Below, in pieces: positions 33,301-45,600 of a stretch of DNA of 64,000 nucleotides. The position numbers and the translations under genes are program-made. The stretch comes from Actinernus sp. WN-2022 (Eukaryota; Cnidaria; Anthozoa; Actiniaria; Actinernidae), in NCBI GenBank assembly GCA_030867875.1, contig JAOWCC010001634.1, positions 6,805,877-6,869,876 of the forward strand. The letters run 5' to 3'. Position 1 is the stretch's first letter. Each line of letters begins with the position of its first letter. The notes under the pieces are model-generated. The model had not been told where the DNA came from, ran no database searches, and saw only the letters and a program-made list of their open reading frames with translations.

Positions 33301-36300
33301 TCAGTCCCTCTCTCCCTTCCTTTTCACCACCCCTCCCCTCTAAGGAAGGAAGGGAAAGAGGGCCTGACACAATTCTTTGCACGACCGCTTGCTAAAAAGC
33401 CATATTCTGGCTTTTTCCTTCATTGGTCAGAAAAACAAAATAAACAGGATCATGACTTTTGATTGACATAAACGTCAATCGTATTTATAAATTTTAATTA
33501 AAGTCAAACAAATTAGACAAAAACGTCAATCACATGTCTGGATTTTAATTAAGTATCAAACAAATTAGACAAAACCGTCAATCACATGTCTGGATTTTTG
33601 TCTTAAAATGGCGCGAGAGGCGGAAGGCGGCCATGCAAAGAATTGTGTCAGGCCCTCTTTCCCTTCCTTTCTTAGGGGAGATGGGTGATGGAAAGGAAGG
33701 GGGAGAGGGACTGATACTCAGGTTAGGATTGGATGTAAACTGTCATCAGAACCTCTAGCTGTTACTGATTGAGCCCAATTATAATTGCAAGTGTGAATGG
33801 AAACATAATCAAACCAAATTGAATGAAGTATCATAACTTCAATAATTATTGTACTTGAAAATGTAATTCACTTTCTGGTATGATTAGTCTTACCCTTAAT
33901 TTCAGTACTGAAACAATATAAACTTCATATCTTAACTTTCTTATAATTTTTTAGGCAGACATGAGTGCATTGAACAGGTTTTCAAGACCTCAAATGTGCA
34001 TTATTTAAGGGTAATAGAGACTGGCATGCATGTTTTATTGCCAATTAGAGGCATGTGCTACGATGAACAGAAAATAATGAATACTGCACGAGGCCAAAGG
34101 CCAGTTCATCGTACTGAGTCAGCAATTAAGTGCCTGTATTTGTCAATAAAACACAAACATAAACTAAGTCTCTAACCTTTTAATATTCAAACTGAGTGCA
34201 CATCATGCTGTGGCCCCAATAAAGCACTGTCATTTACGCCAATCATTACTGTGCACGAAGTTGGAATATTAATTTGTTATAGGACATGTAGGAGAACTAT
34301 TTTCTATTTGTTAAATATAATTATATAAAATTTGATCTGCATGGAAAGAAATGTTTGGGCTGTATATTTTACTCTGCAGAACATTTGGCCTTTCAACCTT
34401 AATGTCAGCTGAGGTAAGAAATTAAAGAATACCATAAGATACATGTACATAATATCTATTGTTCATTAACTGAAGAGTGGCAAGAATGAGACATTTTCAG
34501 ATTGAAAAGTGATTATCGTATTAACTTTTATTAACAGATCTTCATGTACATTTGCAAACACTTCCTTAAATATTTACAAAAAATATAATAAGTATAAAGC
34601 ATCAGGATAACAACTTATCATACTTACAACTTGTCTATATAGATGCTGAACACAAGTAAAGGGGTTGTTCCAGCTGTATTGTTATCAATTGTGCAATAAT
34701 AGACCTACAGTGAATAGGCCTTTTGCAGGAAACAGTCACATGCTGATATATATCACTTCAATAACCAATTAATAGGTGCACTTGTGATCCCATGGGAAAG
34801 GCTTTTAATTATTGGATGGCAAATAAACTTCAAAATGCTGTTTTAGAAAAATTGACAATCACTTGGAGATGGAAAATAGCATTTACAAACAGGTTTTGCT
34901 AATAACACTAAGTTACTGATCTCGTACAAGTGCCTTTAAGTAAATGAAGTCAGATTGTTTTTGTCATCCAGTGCAACCACATGATTGCATTCCTGCAAAA
35001 GGTCCATTCGTTGGCCTCAATCAGTTGTCAGTTGTCCCTGTGGTTATTCTGGCACAAAAGAAAACTCGGCTATTAAAAACTAAACAACAGCCATGTTATT
35101 CCCTTGTCTGAGCATTATTTCTTTTATTGCATGAGAAATGCACGTCAAGAAAGTACTGCAATGTTATGGAAATACTTCAAACAAATAATTAAATTCCCAA
35201 AAGACATGTAATGGGACAACATTGAGGCTAATGAATTAGAGTGGTTTTTGTATATTAAGTGGAAAAGTTAGGACATTGACTTTATTAAGGCACAGTTACT
35301 GTACAGCATGCCATGACATTGAAATGGTTTCCCTATTGTTTTTGTCTTTCTGATCCACTCAAATTACAGAGTTATGGTACAGTAAGTTACAGTACGGTTA
35401 TGGTAAGGTTACAGAGATGCTGTAACAAAGTTCACCCTAGGTCTATTGATATTTTATTCATAGATTTTTGTTTACTTTCTGCCAGTCTGCAGATGATGAG
35501 GGTTTCCATGAGGTAATGGACACATCATCAGTGACATCAGTGGCATCAGAACAATCAATACACGTTACACCAGAAGCACAGGCCACAGAAGATATTTGGG
35601 ATGCAGCACTCAAATTGACCCCACAGAAGTTTTACACTTGGGAGATGGAAGGAAGGTTTATTGACAATTATTTTGATGATTATTTGAGGAATTTTATCAT
35701 TACGCAGCAGGGCTAGAAATTAACTCTCACAAACTCACAAAATGTTAGCAGATTTTGAAATTTGCAAGTGAAAAACATTTCCATTAGCAAATTTCTGCGA
35801 GTCAACTTTTCTTTAAGGTACAACTCGGAGTCTGAAAACCTCAAACGAACATGGCATATTTTCAGGAGATTATTATATTATTTAGCCTATTTTTTACCTG
35901 ATACAATTAAAGTATGAAGCATTTAGTAGTAGCCGTGAATGTAAATTCTATAAAAGATATTCTTGTATACAATGTACATGTGCTTCAATGAATTAAAGTG
36001 ATATTGTGAATGTATAGAATATGAGAACAATTGCACGTTCCATTTCATTTTGCCAGTACCTTCTCAATGTTTGCTAGTGAAAAAGAAATCTTACTTGCAG
36101 ACATTTGGTAGTGGATTTAGAAGTTGAGTTTGATCCCAACCATACCAAGTTGAAGTAAATCTAATTTCCAGTTTTCACCCTACTTAGGAGAGATGCTGTT
36201 ACAGAGAGACCATACATCTCTGAGGCAGGCCCAGAGGTTTTTGACGAGCTTTACAACTTATTGACAAGACAAGTGTCTTATTTAGTACAGACACCAAACC

Positions 36301-36584
36301 AATATTGGAGGGTCTCAATGACAGACCTCATCGATCACTCACTCCATGTTTTAATTGGTGTGCCGTCAGCTACATATGGACTGGTCGAGGTGGGTAAAGT
36401 GAACAATCTAATGCAAGATCCTCCAGAACTCTTGAGAAAAACTTGCCAGTGAAAGTTTAGAGTGTTCATTTTTCTAATACTGCACTATGAATGCACTGCA
36501 TGTTAGATGGACTATTAAAAAAATGGATGATTTAGAATAATTGAAGGCTGTGTGCCACAAGGGACCAAGTGCCCTTTTCAGGAT

Positions 36585-36632
<48 letters not shown>

Positions 36633-39600
36633 CCCACCACCAAATATTTTGATTAAAAGTACCAATTTAAGTGAGTACACAGTTAATTATAGCTTAACAA
36701 AAACGTCCTGAAAAGGGCACTTGGTCCCTTGTGGCACACAGCCCTTCAATTATTTTATCAATTGACAATAATTATTTAGAATACATGACTGTATGTGTGT
36801 ACATGCATGCATACTTATTTTGTTTTTCAAAATGTTTTCCCTTACTAATTGTATTTCCTGTAGTTTGTTGAAATTCAAAACCAACTGTAGTTTGTTGAAA
36901 TTAACCAACCCAAACTTTTTTCTAGTAAATGTTGTTAAATATTATTGTTATCCTAAATCAGGTTTCAAAATTAGTACATAATTAAAATATTTGTATGTTT
37001 AAAAAAATTTACTTGTGTGGTACGCAATTTATATGTGTATGTACTATATTTTTTAGATTATTTACTTCCTTATCTATCTTACGTATTGTCAGAAATCATC
37101 CAGTTTTATGGTAAATGAAAATGTGCGTCTGTCTGGGTGCTCTCCTGAGCTTCTTCAGAGTACTCTGGACAAGCTGGCATCTGTTGGTACAGACTATGTC
37201 CGTGTGGCCAGGTTTATTAGCCATGAGAGCCAGTCAGGAGGTCTGGTTCTGCAGGCTTTCATTGGTGGACTGAGAAGCTACTTACAGTGCTACAGGGCAA
37301 CTGTGCTTGGTTTGAATGGTATGAACATCCACAACTAGTTAATAATTTTGTTAATACGATACATGTACAAACATGCACAAAGAGGTTATTACACGAAAAG
37401 TTGTGTAATACGGCTGGGTATTTTTACTAGTCAGTTAAAATAAAATAAAATAATTTAATATATTACACAACTTTCCATGTAATAAATTGTTTATTATACA
37501 TGTACAATGACTAACATGAAGAAAAGTGTTTATTTTCACTTACTTTACTGGATTACAGCTATGTTTGAAGAAACTATCTTGAGAGGAGAAACTAACAGCC
37601 TTTTTTGAAGCTAAATAAATGTTGGGGTGCTCGCACTGAAAAAAAAGGTGTTTTTTTTCGTGCTAAAAGATGATTGGCTATTACTCAAACAGCCTCATTT
37701 CGATTGGCTCGTGCATGAACCATGTAATAGGCTCGCATATTTGCACTCGTTTTATCCTGTCAGGGATTTTGGGATTTTGCACTTGATATTAATAGTAGGT
37801 TAAAATGAGAAAGATGTATCTGTTTAAAGACCGTACATGGATTTTCAGCTGGGAAAATCGAGCTGACAGCTGGGTATTTTCCCTGGCTTCTGGCTATTAT
37901 CTACATCCCTACCTTTATTTGTAGTCGAACATACCAAGTCATAATAATAATAAAAGTACATTATACACCTATTGGATTCATCTGAGCCCAATATGGGAAA
38001 ATATATAAGGCAATATTGTGCAAGACCAAAGCTGATCGAATATAATATTAAAAGTTTAGAATATTGGGCGAGGATGAATCCTACATGTATAATAATATTT
38101 ATGTATAACAGCAGTATGATAGCAGTTAAGACCACTACATGTAAGTGGGGACACTATAACAGAACTCACTTATGACTCACTTACACTGTATCACTACTAC
38201 TAAAACTAGCTACATATTTTTTTTTTATATCTAAGCTCTGAAATTTCCCACCTAATTTGCACTTCCCCATTTATGTGTAAATTAAAGTCTGACTCACAAA
38301 TTGCAATCACACTATATAGGAGAATAAAAATACAATAACAATGACTACTACTAAGACTGTAGGTAGATATAATTTTAATTAATAGTTTAACATTTATAAT
38401 CACTAAACTCTAATTTCACACCCTAACTTCTCCAGCTTTGTGTCAAAGTATCACAAATTGCAATTACAAAAACAAACATACATATATAAAAAATATACAG
38501 ACAGACACATACAACGTAGGAACATACATATATATACAGACATTGTTTTTTGTCTTTACTTAATATTTACCAGAACATGATATTGTTATATTTGAATGCC
38601 CATGTGAAATCCCAACATGGACCATTTTATATTAATAATAAACTGTGATTTATTCTTGAGTTATAATAATTCATATATCATTGATAAAGCGTACATGTAT
38701 GACTTGTGTGATATTGTTCTACATTTTATCCCTAGTGGCTTCTGTTCAAAGTCCTTTTCAGCTGACCTTCACATTCCAAAGCTTAGGGAAACAGTTGAGG
38801 TATTAAATGTACAATCCCCATGTATACTATTTAAGAAATAGAAAATATTTCCCGTGATTCTATAGAGTTATAGAAACACGAGTGGGAGTTTGGGAGAATG
38901 AGAAATGGCAGTGGGAACACGAGCCCGAAGGGAGAGTGTTTCCACAGCTATTTCGAGTTCTTCCAAACTTCCACAAGTGTTTCTATAACTCTATAGAAAC
39001 AAGGGGAAATGTTTTCTATTTCCTTTATAAAATAACCCACAGAAAATAAGTACAACAAAGGAATATCGCGCGTTTATTATGATCATCAAAACATAAATTC
39101 TCCTAACTCGTGCAGTCGTACGTCATGAACTTATCACATGACTAAATCAGTCAGTTTTGTCAATCTGATTCAGTGAGTTTGAAAACAGTTCCCTAACTAC
39201 GAAAAACCTTTTAATTGTAGCCCAAAATTACACAGAATGATGAAGAAAAAGAAGCTCTATGGACTAATGCTAAAACTGGACTGACAATACACGGAAGCAC
39301 GTAATGTTCAACAGTTCATTTTGCCTCATGTACTTCACGGCGTGGATCAAGCGGGCGCCGGTTTTCGTACCAAACAAAGTTTGCAGGAGATCAAGACGTG
39401 TTGCAAGAAAGGAGGATATTTTGGATTTCTCTTTAAAATCTAGAGATACAAAGCATGGAAGTCATCCCTCGGGTCATCAGTTGTTTTGTACATTCTGTCT
39501 TCCAAGGACTAGAATAGTTCTTCGTCGATTCGCTGTGTGTCATGCCTCATGCGGTCGCATATGGACGGCAGGTTGTTTTCATCAGACACTTCAAGGGCTA

Positions 39601-42600
39601 AAGTGAACAAGTTGCACCGTAAGTACGTTGTCGGTAAGTGGTCGGTAAGTGGTTGGTAAGTGGTCGGTAAGTGGTCGGTAAGTGGTTGGTAAGTGGTTGG
39701 TAAGTGGTCGGTAAGTGGTCGGTAAGTGGTTGGTAAGTGGTCGGTAAGCTGTCGGTAAGTGGTTGGTAAGTGGTCGGTAAAATTGTGTCGGTAAGTGGTT
39801 GGTAAGCTGTCGGTAAGCTGTCGGTAAGCTGTCGGTAAGCTGTTGGTAAGCTGTCGGTAAGCTGTTGGTAAGCTGTCGGTAAGTGGTTGACTCATTTGAA
39901 CCAAAATATGCTTTATACCTTCTTAAGTTTCCAACGTTCTGGCAACGATAAACCGCTTCGATAACAGATAACAAATTAAAATATCCGTGGCACTCGCTGT
40001 TGGGCCTCTCCTGTTGTGTCAAAAACCAGACAATCAGTCTGAAAGCGCATGAATCGTTGGCTCAAGAATATTTTCAACCAAAATACGCTTAATTAAGTTT
40101 CCAAAGTTTCCAACGTTGTGACAACGATAAACCCCTTCGATACAGTGCGATCTCACGGCAAATTAACAGATAACTACAGTATTGTGCTAAAGTCATGCAA
40201 ACATATTACGACTAATTTCGCTCTTAATGTTCCTACGAATGCCAACGCGAATTCGAATTCATGAAAAACAGTTTTACAAACGTACAGTAAGATGGTTTTG
40301 GTAAATACCCTGCGTGCCAGAGGCGTCAAAAAGTCGGGATTCTAAAATAATAGATTTGCTGCAGTTTGCCGCAGTTAAAGAACACGTGATATCACGTGGA
40401 AATCCAAGATGGCGCGGGTTCACTAATTCACGGATTTGAATCGAGAATATGCTGCAAAGAAGAAAAGACAGATATAATGAGTACACTATTTTCATCAATA
40501 TCCAACTATCTACAACGTAGTAAGAATATGCTATTGACAAATTTCGTTCTAACATTGGAAAGCTACGTGATATCAAGAGCGTGGCGAGTATGTACGCACA
40601 TACGCACACTTTGAGTTTGAGACGAAAATTCCCTATTTGTACTATCAGCTGGATTTTTAATACTTTGAGACGAAAATTCCCTGTGGAAACCATTCGTCAA
40701 GTACTGTCGGTAAGCTGTCGGTAAGCTGTCGGTAAGCTGTCGGTAAGCTGTCGGTAAGCTGTTGGTAAGCTGTCGGCCGACCACTTACCGACAACAAATT
40801 TACGGTGCAACTTGTTCACTTTAGCCCACTTCAAGCTTGATCAGATTTCCTTGCCATTCTCATCCTCTACGGCACCTGTAGAGTCATACTGAACCGTACA
40901 TTCCTCAATTGACCAAGAGTAGTCGAAAGGGACGGCATTGGATGGAGTTTTAGCATCTGTACAAGACTGTAGCACTTGGATGTTGATTAACTTTGTCAGG
41001 TTTGTGCTCCACGTTTTGCTGTACTTTTGATTTCTATTTCTATTTCTATTTCAACCTCTATTTTGTGCATCTAGATCATGTTAGAAATATTTAAGACAGG
41101 ATTTTTTTTAAAGTTCTCTCGCTTAAATCTACCAAACAATAGTTAATTTTAATTGCGCTTAGTCAGCCCAAATAGACTGCTTTGGCGAAAATGATTGTTT
41201 AATATCGCACAAATTGCGAGCATTAACTCAACTTTGTCCACAGAAATGAATGTCGTAATTCGTACTTTGAGATTGTTTTGAGTTCAATAAAACATCGGCT
41301 TGTTCCTAAACTAACAACACATTGTCGTTTCTTACAATACTGTAGCTGGTTCTTCGTCGAATTAAATTTAGTGGTCAATGTTTTTAGAAAAGTGTAGGAA
41401 TTATTTCGCCGAGTTTCCAATTGAGTTCAAGGCCACGATGCCGGTGTAATTTGCTATGTTTCTATAGAGTTATAGAAACACGGCTTTCAACCAATCAGAG
41501 CGCGTATTTTCTGTGGGTTATTTTATAATAATATTACATTAATATGCAGCCTTGAGCACTGACATTTTAAAGAATATGACCCAACCGTGATGGCTTAAGC
41601 AGCCTTTTGTTTTGTTTTGTTTATTTCTGCTTTGTGCAAAGTTCTATCAATTATTGAAACTAAACAGGAAAACTACAAAAGAAACTTTCCAAAAACAAAA
41701 TGAGATTCAAATTGAAAATATGACACAAAACAACAGCACTGTAACAATTTTCAAAAGATTGGAAGACAGTTCCTACAAAACCGACTTTTAAACTGTAATA
41801 AAATGGTGACCATATGCATAGTGCGCAATTAAAGCATGATGGTTGGGTATATATTCTTTAAGAAAAAGTATATCTCTGACTAATAATAACTCACTGAGCT
41901 TTGACCATTTTTATTATGCCACAATCCCATGCACCTCTCTTCAAAACTGTCCTTTTCTCATTTTGGTTAATATGTACAATGTACATATTATTTGTGTATT
42001 TAGAGGGAATTTGAATTGAGTGTGGAAAATTGTGTGTGCTGTAACCCAAGAATGGAAAATAAGGAACAGAACTGCAAATTACAGTAACAAATAAAATATA
42101 GAGATATTGACTATTAAAAGTAGGTTCAAATACCATAAACAAAGGGAACATTGGGCAAAACACTGACAGCTACCCAGGAGATGGTTAAACTGTAACTGTT
42201 AACCTTTTGTATACTTAAGTTTGACAAGTATTTGTGTTTTGTTCTGTCAGGTTCCTTTCTGATATGTGCATGTGCTCCAGGGGATCAAGGAAACCTGGTG
42301 AACCCAAACCAAACTTTCCAACTGTAAGTATCCACCTTTAACACAAATGTACATGATGTCCAGTTATCATTTGTCTCGACATTTCCAGATCTTGACAAAC
42401 AGAAGTGATATAGCAGGATTGAGTACAGTTTGTTTGGAACCTTAATACTGTGTTTAATAGCAGCAAGACACAATTTAGCCCCAGTGGAGTCTAGTAAGTT
42501 TTAAATAGCAAAAACATGCTACATTTATAAGTTATACCATGGCATGAGGGGTATTAGTGATTTAAATTGCCCCGAGAGCCTCGGGGCAATTTAAATCACT

Positions 42601-45600
42601 AATACCCCGAAATGCCATGGTATAAGTTTGTTATACCATGATCGCCGAGGAACGGAACAAATCTCTGAGAAGTTTAGTTTTTCTGCCGAAACTAAAGACG
42701 TCGCAGTCGAGTTGCTTTCGAAAACGTTTTGTTTAATGCTTGACTGAGCGCATTGATTAAACGACCCTGGCTTCCCCTGGGGAAAAGCGTGTTGTTTTTG
42801 AGAAGAATAACACTAAAATACAATGTAATTATGCGGTTGACTAAATATTCAAAGAGCATGAATGGATTTTAATTACGTCACGTTTATGGTTTTAAGTATC
42901 CCACATGGAAGAAGCGGGTTTGAGAAATTAAGAGAAGAATATGCAGATTGAAATACGTGATCCCACATGTATTACATTGAAGGTTATGATGAAGACAGGT
43001 CAGTTTGGATTCAGTATTTTTCACCCGGGAGCGTAGGGCTAGTCGTGCCAGAGGGGAGCAGGAGTTGATGCTTTTGACCTTCTCACTTCCAGCCTGCATT
43101 CTCTTCTAATTTTCCCTCATTACGCATGCAGGGGAAATTTAGAAATATGCATTGTCTCGAAATTTCCCGGCGGGAAATTTCGAAACAATGCATATTTCTA
43201 AATATCCCTGCCATCACGGAAAATTAGTGCTTTAAATGTGCCTCGGAGAACAAAAGAATCCGAGGCTACCATGGTATAACTTCCAGTATTTCATATCCAT
43301 TAACTTTCCTAATCCCCTCTTCTTTCTTCTCATCTTTTGCTCACTCTTAATAGTGGATAGGGAAAGGAGAGCAATTCTGTGTACCCGATATGGATATAAC
43401 TCCCCCATATAGCCCATGCCCCTGACAAATTTGTATATAATTATTATTTTCCCAAAAATCGACCTATAGCTCGAGTGATTAATCCACTTTTATTTCATAC
43501 TTGACACGGTTTTCTTTGTTCTTCATGACGCTTTATTTTCCATACATCCCACATTATAAATGCAAGGGATGTATGAGAAAAGTTCCCGGGTTGTATCCAG
43601 ATACACCCCGGGAACTTTTCTCATACATCCCTTGCATTTATAATGAGCAATTCAATACAATTCAACAATATTTTGTTGTTTCTAGCTTATTATTTTCTCC
43701 AAGGAATTCATTCACCTTGGCTTCAGCCAAACTTACTAAATATCCCTATAATGATTTAGAACCTTTTCTCCATCTTGGTACTTGCCCAAAATCTACCTAA
43801 AAAGAGCTACATCAATGAAAATTTTGCGAAAACCTCGTCAAGTATGAATAAGTCAGTTAAATACCTCAAACCTCAGCTTTTATCCAGATACATCCCTCAG
43901 GTTTACGGCCCCTCGGGATGTATCTGGCTAAAAGCTGAGGTTTGAGGTATTTAACTCTTCCATATTGTTATGTAATAGATACAGAATGAGTGGCCATGCT
44001 TATGGGATTTACAAACTTGAGCTGAAAGCAAGAATTTGTAAATCCCTTAAAGCTATATATGTGCATGTAGAGTCATGTTTTCAGTTATTTTGGCGATACA
44101 ACTTATTTTGGCCAAGAAATTTGAAGCATTAAGTTTATGTAAATCAGGACCAAATCTGTATCAGATTTATAGATCACTTATCGCTCGGTGATTTCCTTTG
44201 TTTTTCCTTCATGAATTATTAATGAATTGATATTGAATGTACATGTAAATACAAACCATACATGAAAGCCATTTAAGTCTGTTTTGTCCAGGGGTAGAGT
44301 TCCTAAGGACAGGAACTGCTCAACAGATACCAAAGCTGCCCTTGGCCACTAAAAGACTGGCACTAACCAAGTGGTTAGGTGGTTAGGGTACGTTTTATGG
44401 TTCCGGTTCAGATTTGTGTTAGAGATTGGGTTTGAACATAAGTCTGTGAAGTGATTGCTGTCATTAGGAGAACATGCCCAGGTGTGCCTGATCTTGTAAT
44501 AATTATGATGCATGCTCCTATAACAATTTGGAATCTGTGTTGACAGGGAGTGAAGCTTCTTACCTACCTCTACAAACTAGCACTAGAGCACTCCAGCTCA
44601 CAACTCTACCCAGTATTATTGTCACTATTAAAACATAGCTGTGCCCCTTATATCATGTGAGTAGCCTTTCTTTGCCTCAGGAAAATATTGAAATACAGCT
44701 TGCATAGACCTCATTCATAATGGCCACCTCCTAATTTGCACAATCTGGAAGATTAATCTGTAGATCGAGGAAAACTAATGTACCACAATTCATAAAAGAT
44801 CGTAATTATCTTTGAAACTTAAGAAACTGTGTTCAGTTGTAGAGCAATGTGGAGAGTTGCTGTTGAGTTATACAGATTTGAAATGCAGTAAATACATGAA
44901 AGTGAGACTAGAAAGGCCTCCGTTGTTTTTCTCATACACATCTCTCTAATTTCAAATGGCTGTAACTTCATTGCTTTTTAAACTACAGCACTGAAATTTC
45001 AGAAGATCACAAATGTCGACACATTCTTTTATGTTGCAATGTTCATGTTTTTGTACATGCGGATAAACTATTGAAACAGGATTACACAGTTATGAATACC
45101 AAGGTCTATGCCTTTAACTGCCAGGGTCCGCTTGTTTGAAGCAAGGGTAACTTTATCCCTAGGATAGTGCTAAATGTGTAATTGTAATCTGCACAGTTTA
45201 ACCTTGGGTTAGCAAGTTAAGGTTACCGGATACCTTCAAAACGAAAAAGATGGGAAAATATTTTTTTCGCACAGCAATGTAGTTTTAGTAGTAGTGTCTC
45301 GTATACCAAAAACTCCGTTCAATAAAAAAAATATATATTAACGGAGAAATACCAAAAGGAAGTTTTTAACCGGAAGTAAAAGGTTATTTTTGATTGACAG
45401 CAGATCAATAAATACATGACAAGTGCTCACTCGCCAGTAACGACGGTGTGGGAATAGCACATATTAAATTCATTTCATTTTCCAATGTTTACGTTTATTG
45501 AAAGTTTTTCCACACACAATTCCACAATTCCATCGGTTGTATGCCCTTAGCTTGAAAAACAAAGAAAAAAGCAAAGCAAAACGAGGCCAAACAATGCATA

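Larger units (their letters stand above)
39596..40826. mobile_element. 1.23-kb Mutator-like element with subterminal 11-bp arrays
   Basis: Terminal inverted repeats begin GGCTAAAGTGAACAAGTTGC and continue through CACCGTAA and GTTGTCGGTAAGTGG. The 9-bp CACTTCAAG stands outside both ends (39587-39595 and 40827-40835). Arrays of GGTAAGTGGTC/GGTAAGCTGTC occupy both subterminal regions. No transposase frame. A 9-bp duplication plus long inverted repeats suggests a non-autonomous Mutator-like element; subterminal arrays of this kind are often transposase-binding sites (inference). Confidence 0.85.

Noticed and set aside
36474..36680. Minus-strand poly-Gly protein
   Set aside because: Translation of the poly-C tract inside a MITE.
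38617..38841. Exon in the longest frame (GFCSKSFSADL)
   Set aside because: The exon is real, but its phase from both neighbours selects another frame, which also matches GCP6.
39225..39606. Coding exon with DEEKEALWTNAKTGLTIHGS
   Set aside because: A short protein-like stretch that stops at once and lies within repeat-derived sequence (between the inverted blocks at 39030 and 41530). No GCP6 similarity and no compatible splice phase.
39509..40022. Minus-strand open frames of 131 and 143 residues with TYRPLTDHLPT repeats
   Set aside because: They are the translation of the 11-bp array. Since 11 is not a multiple of 3 and the unit has no stop, more than one frame stays open; there is no splice or start context.
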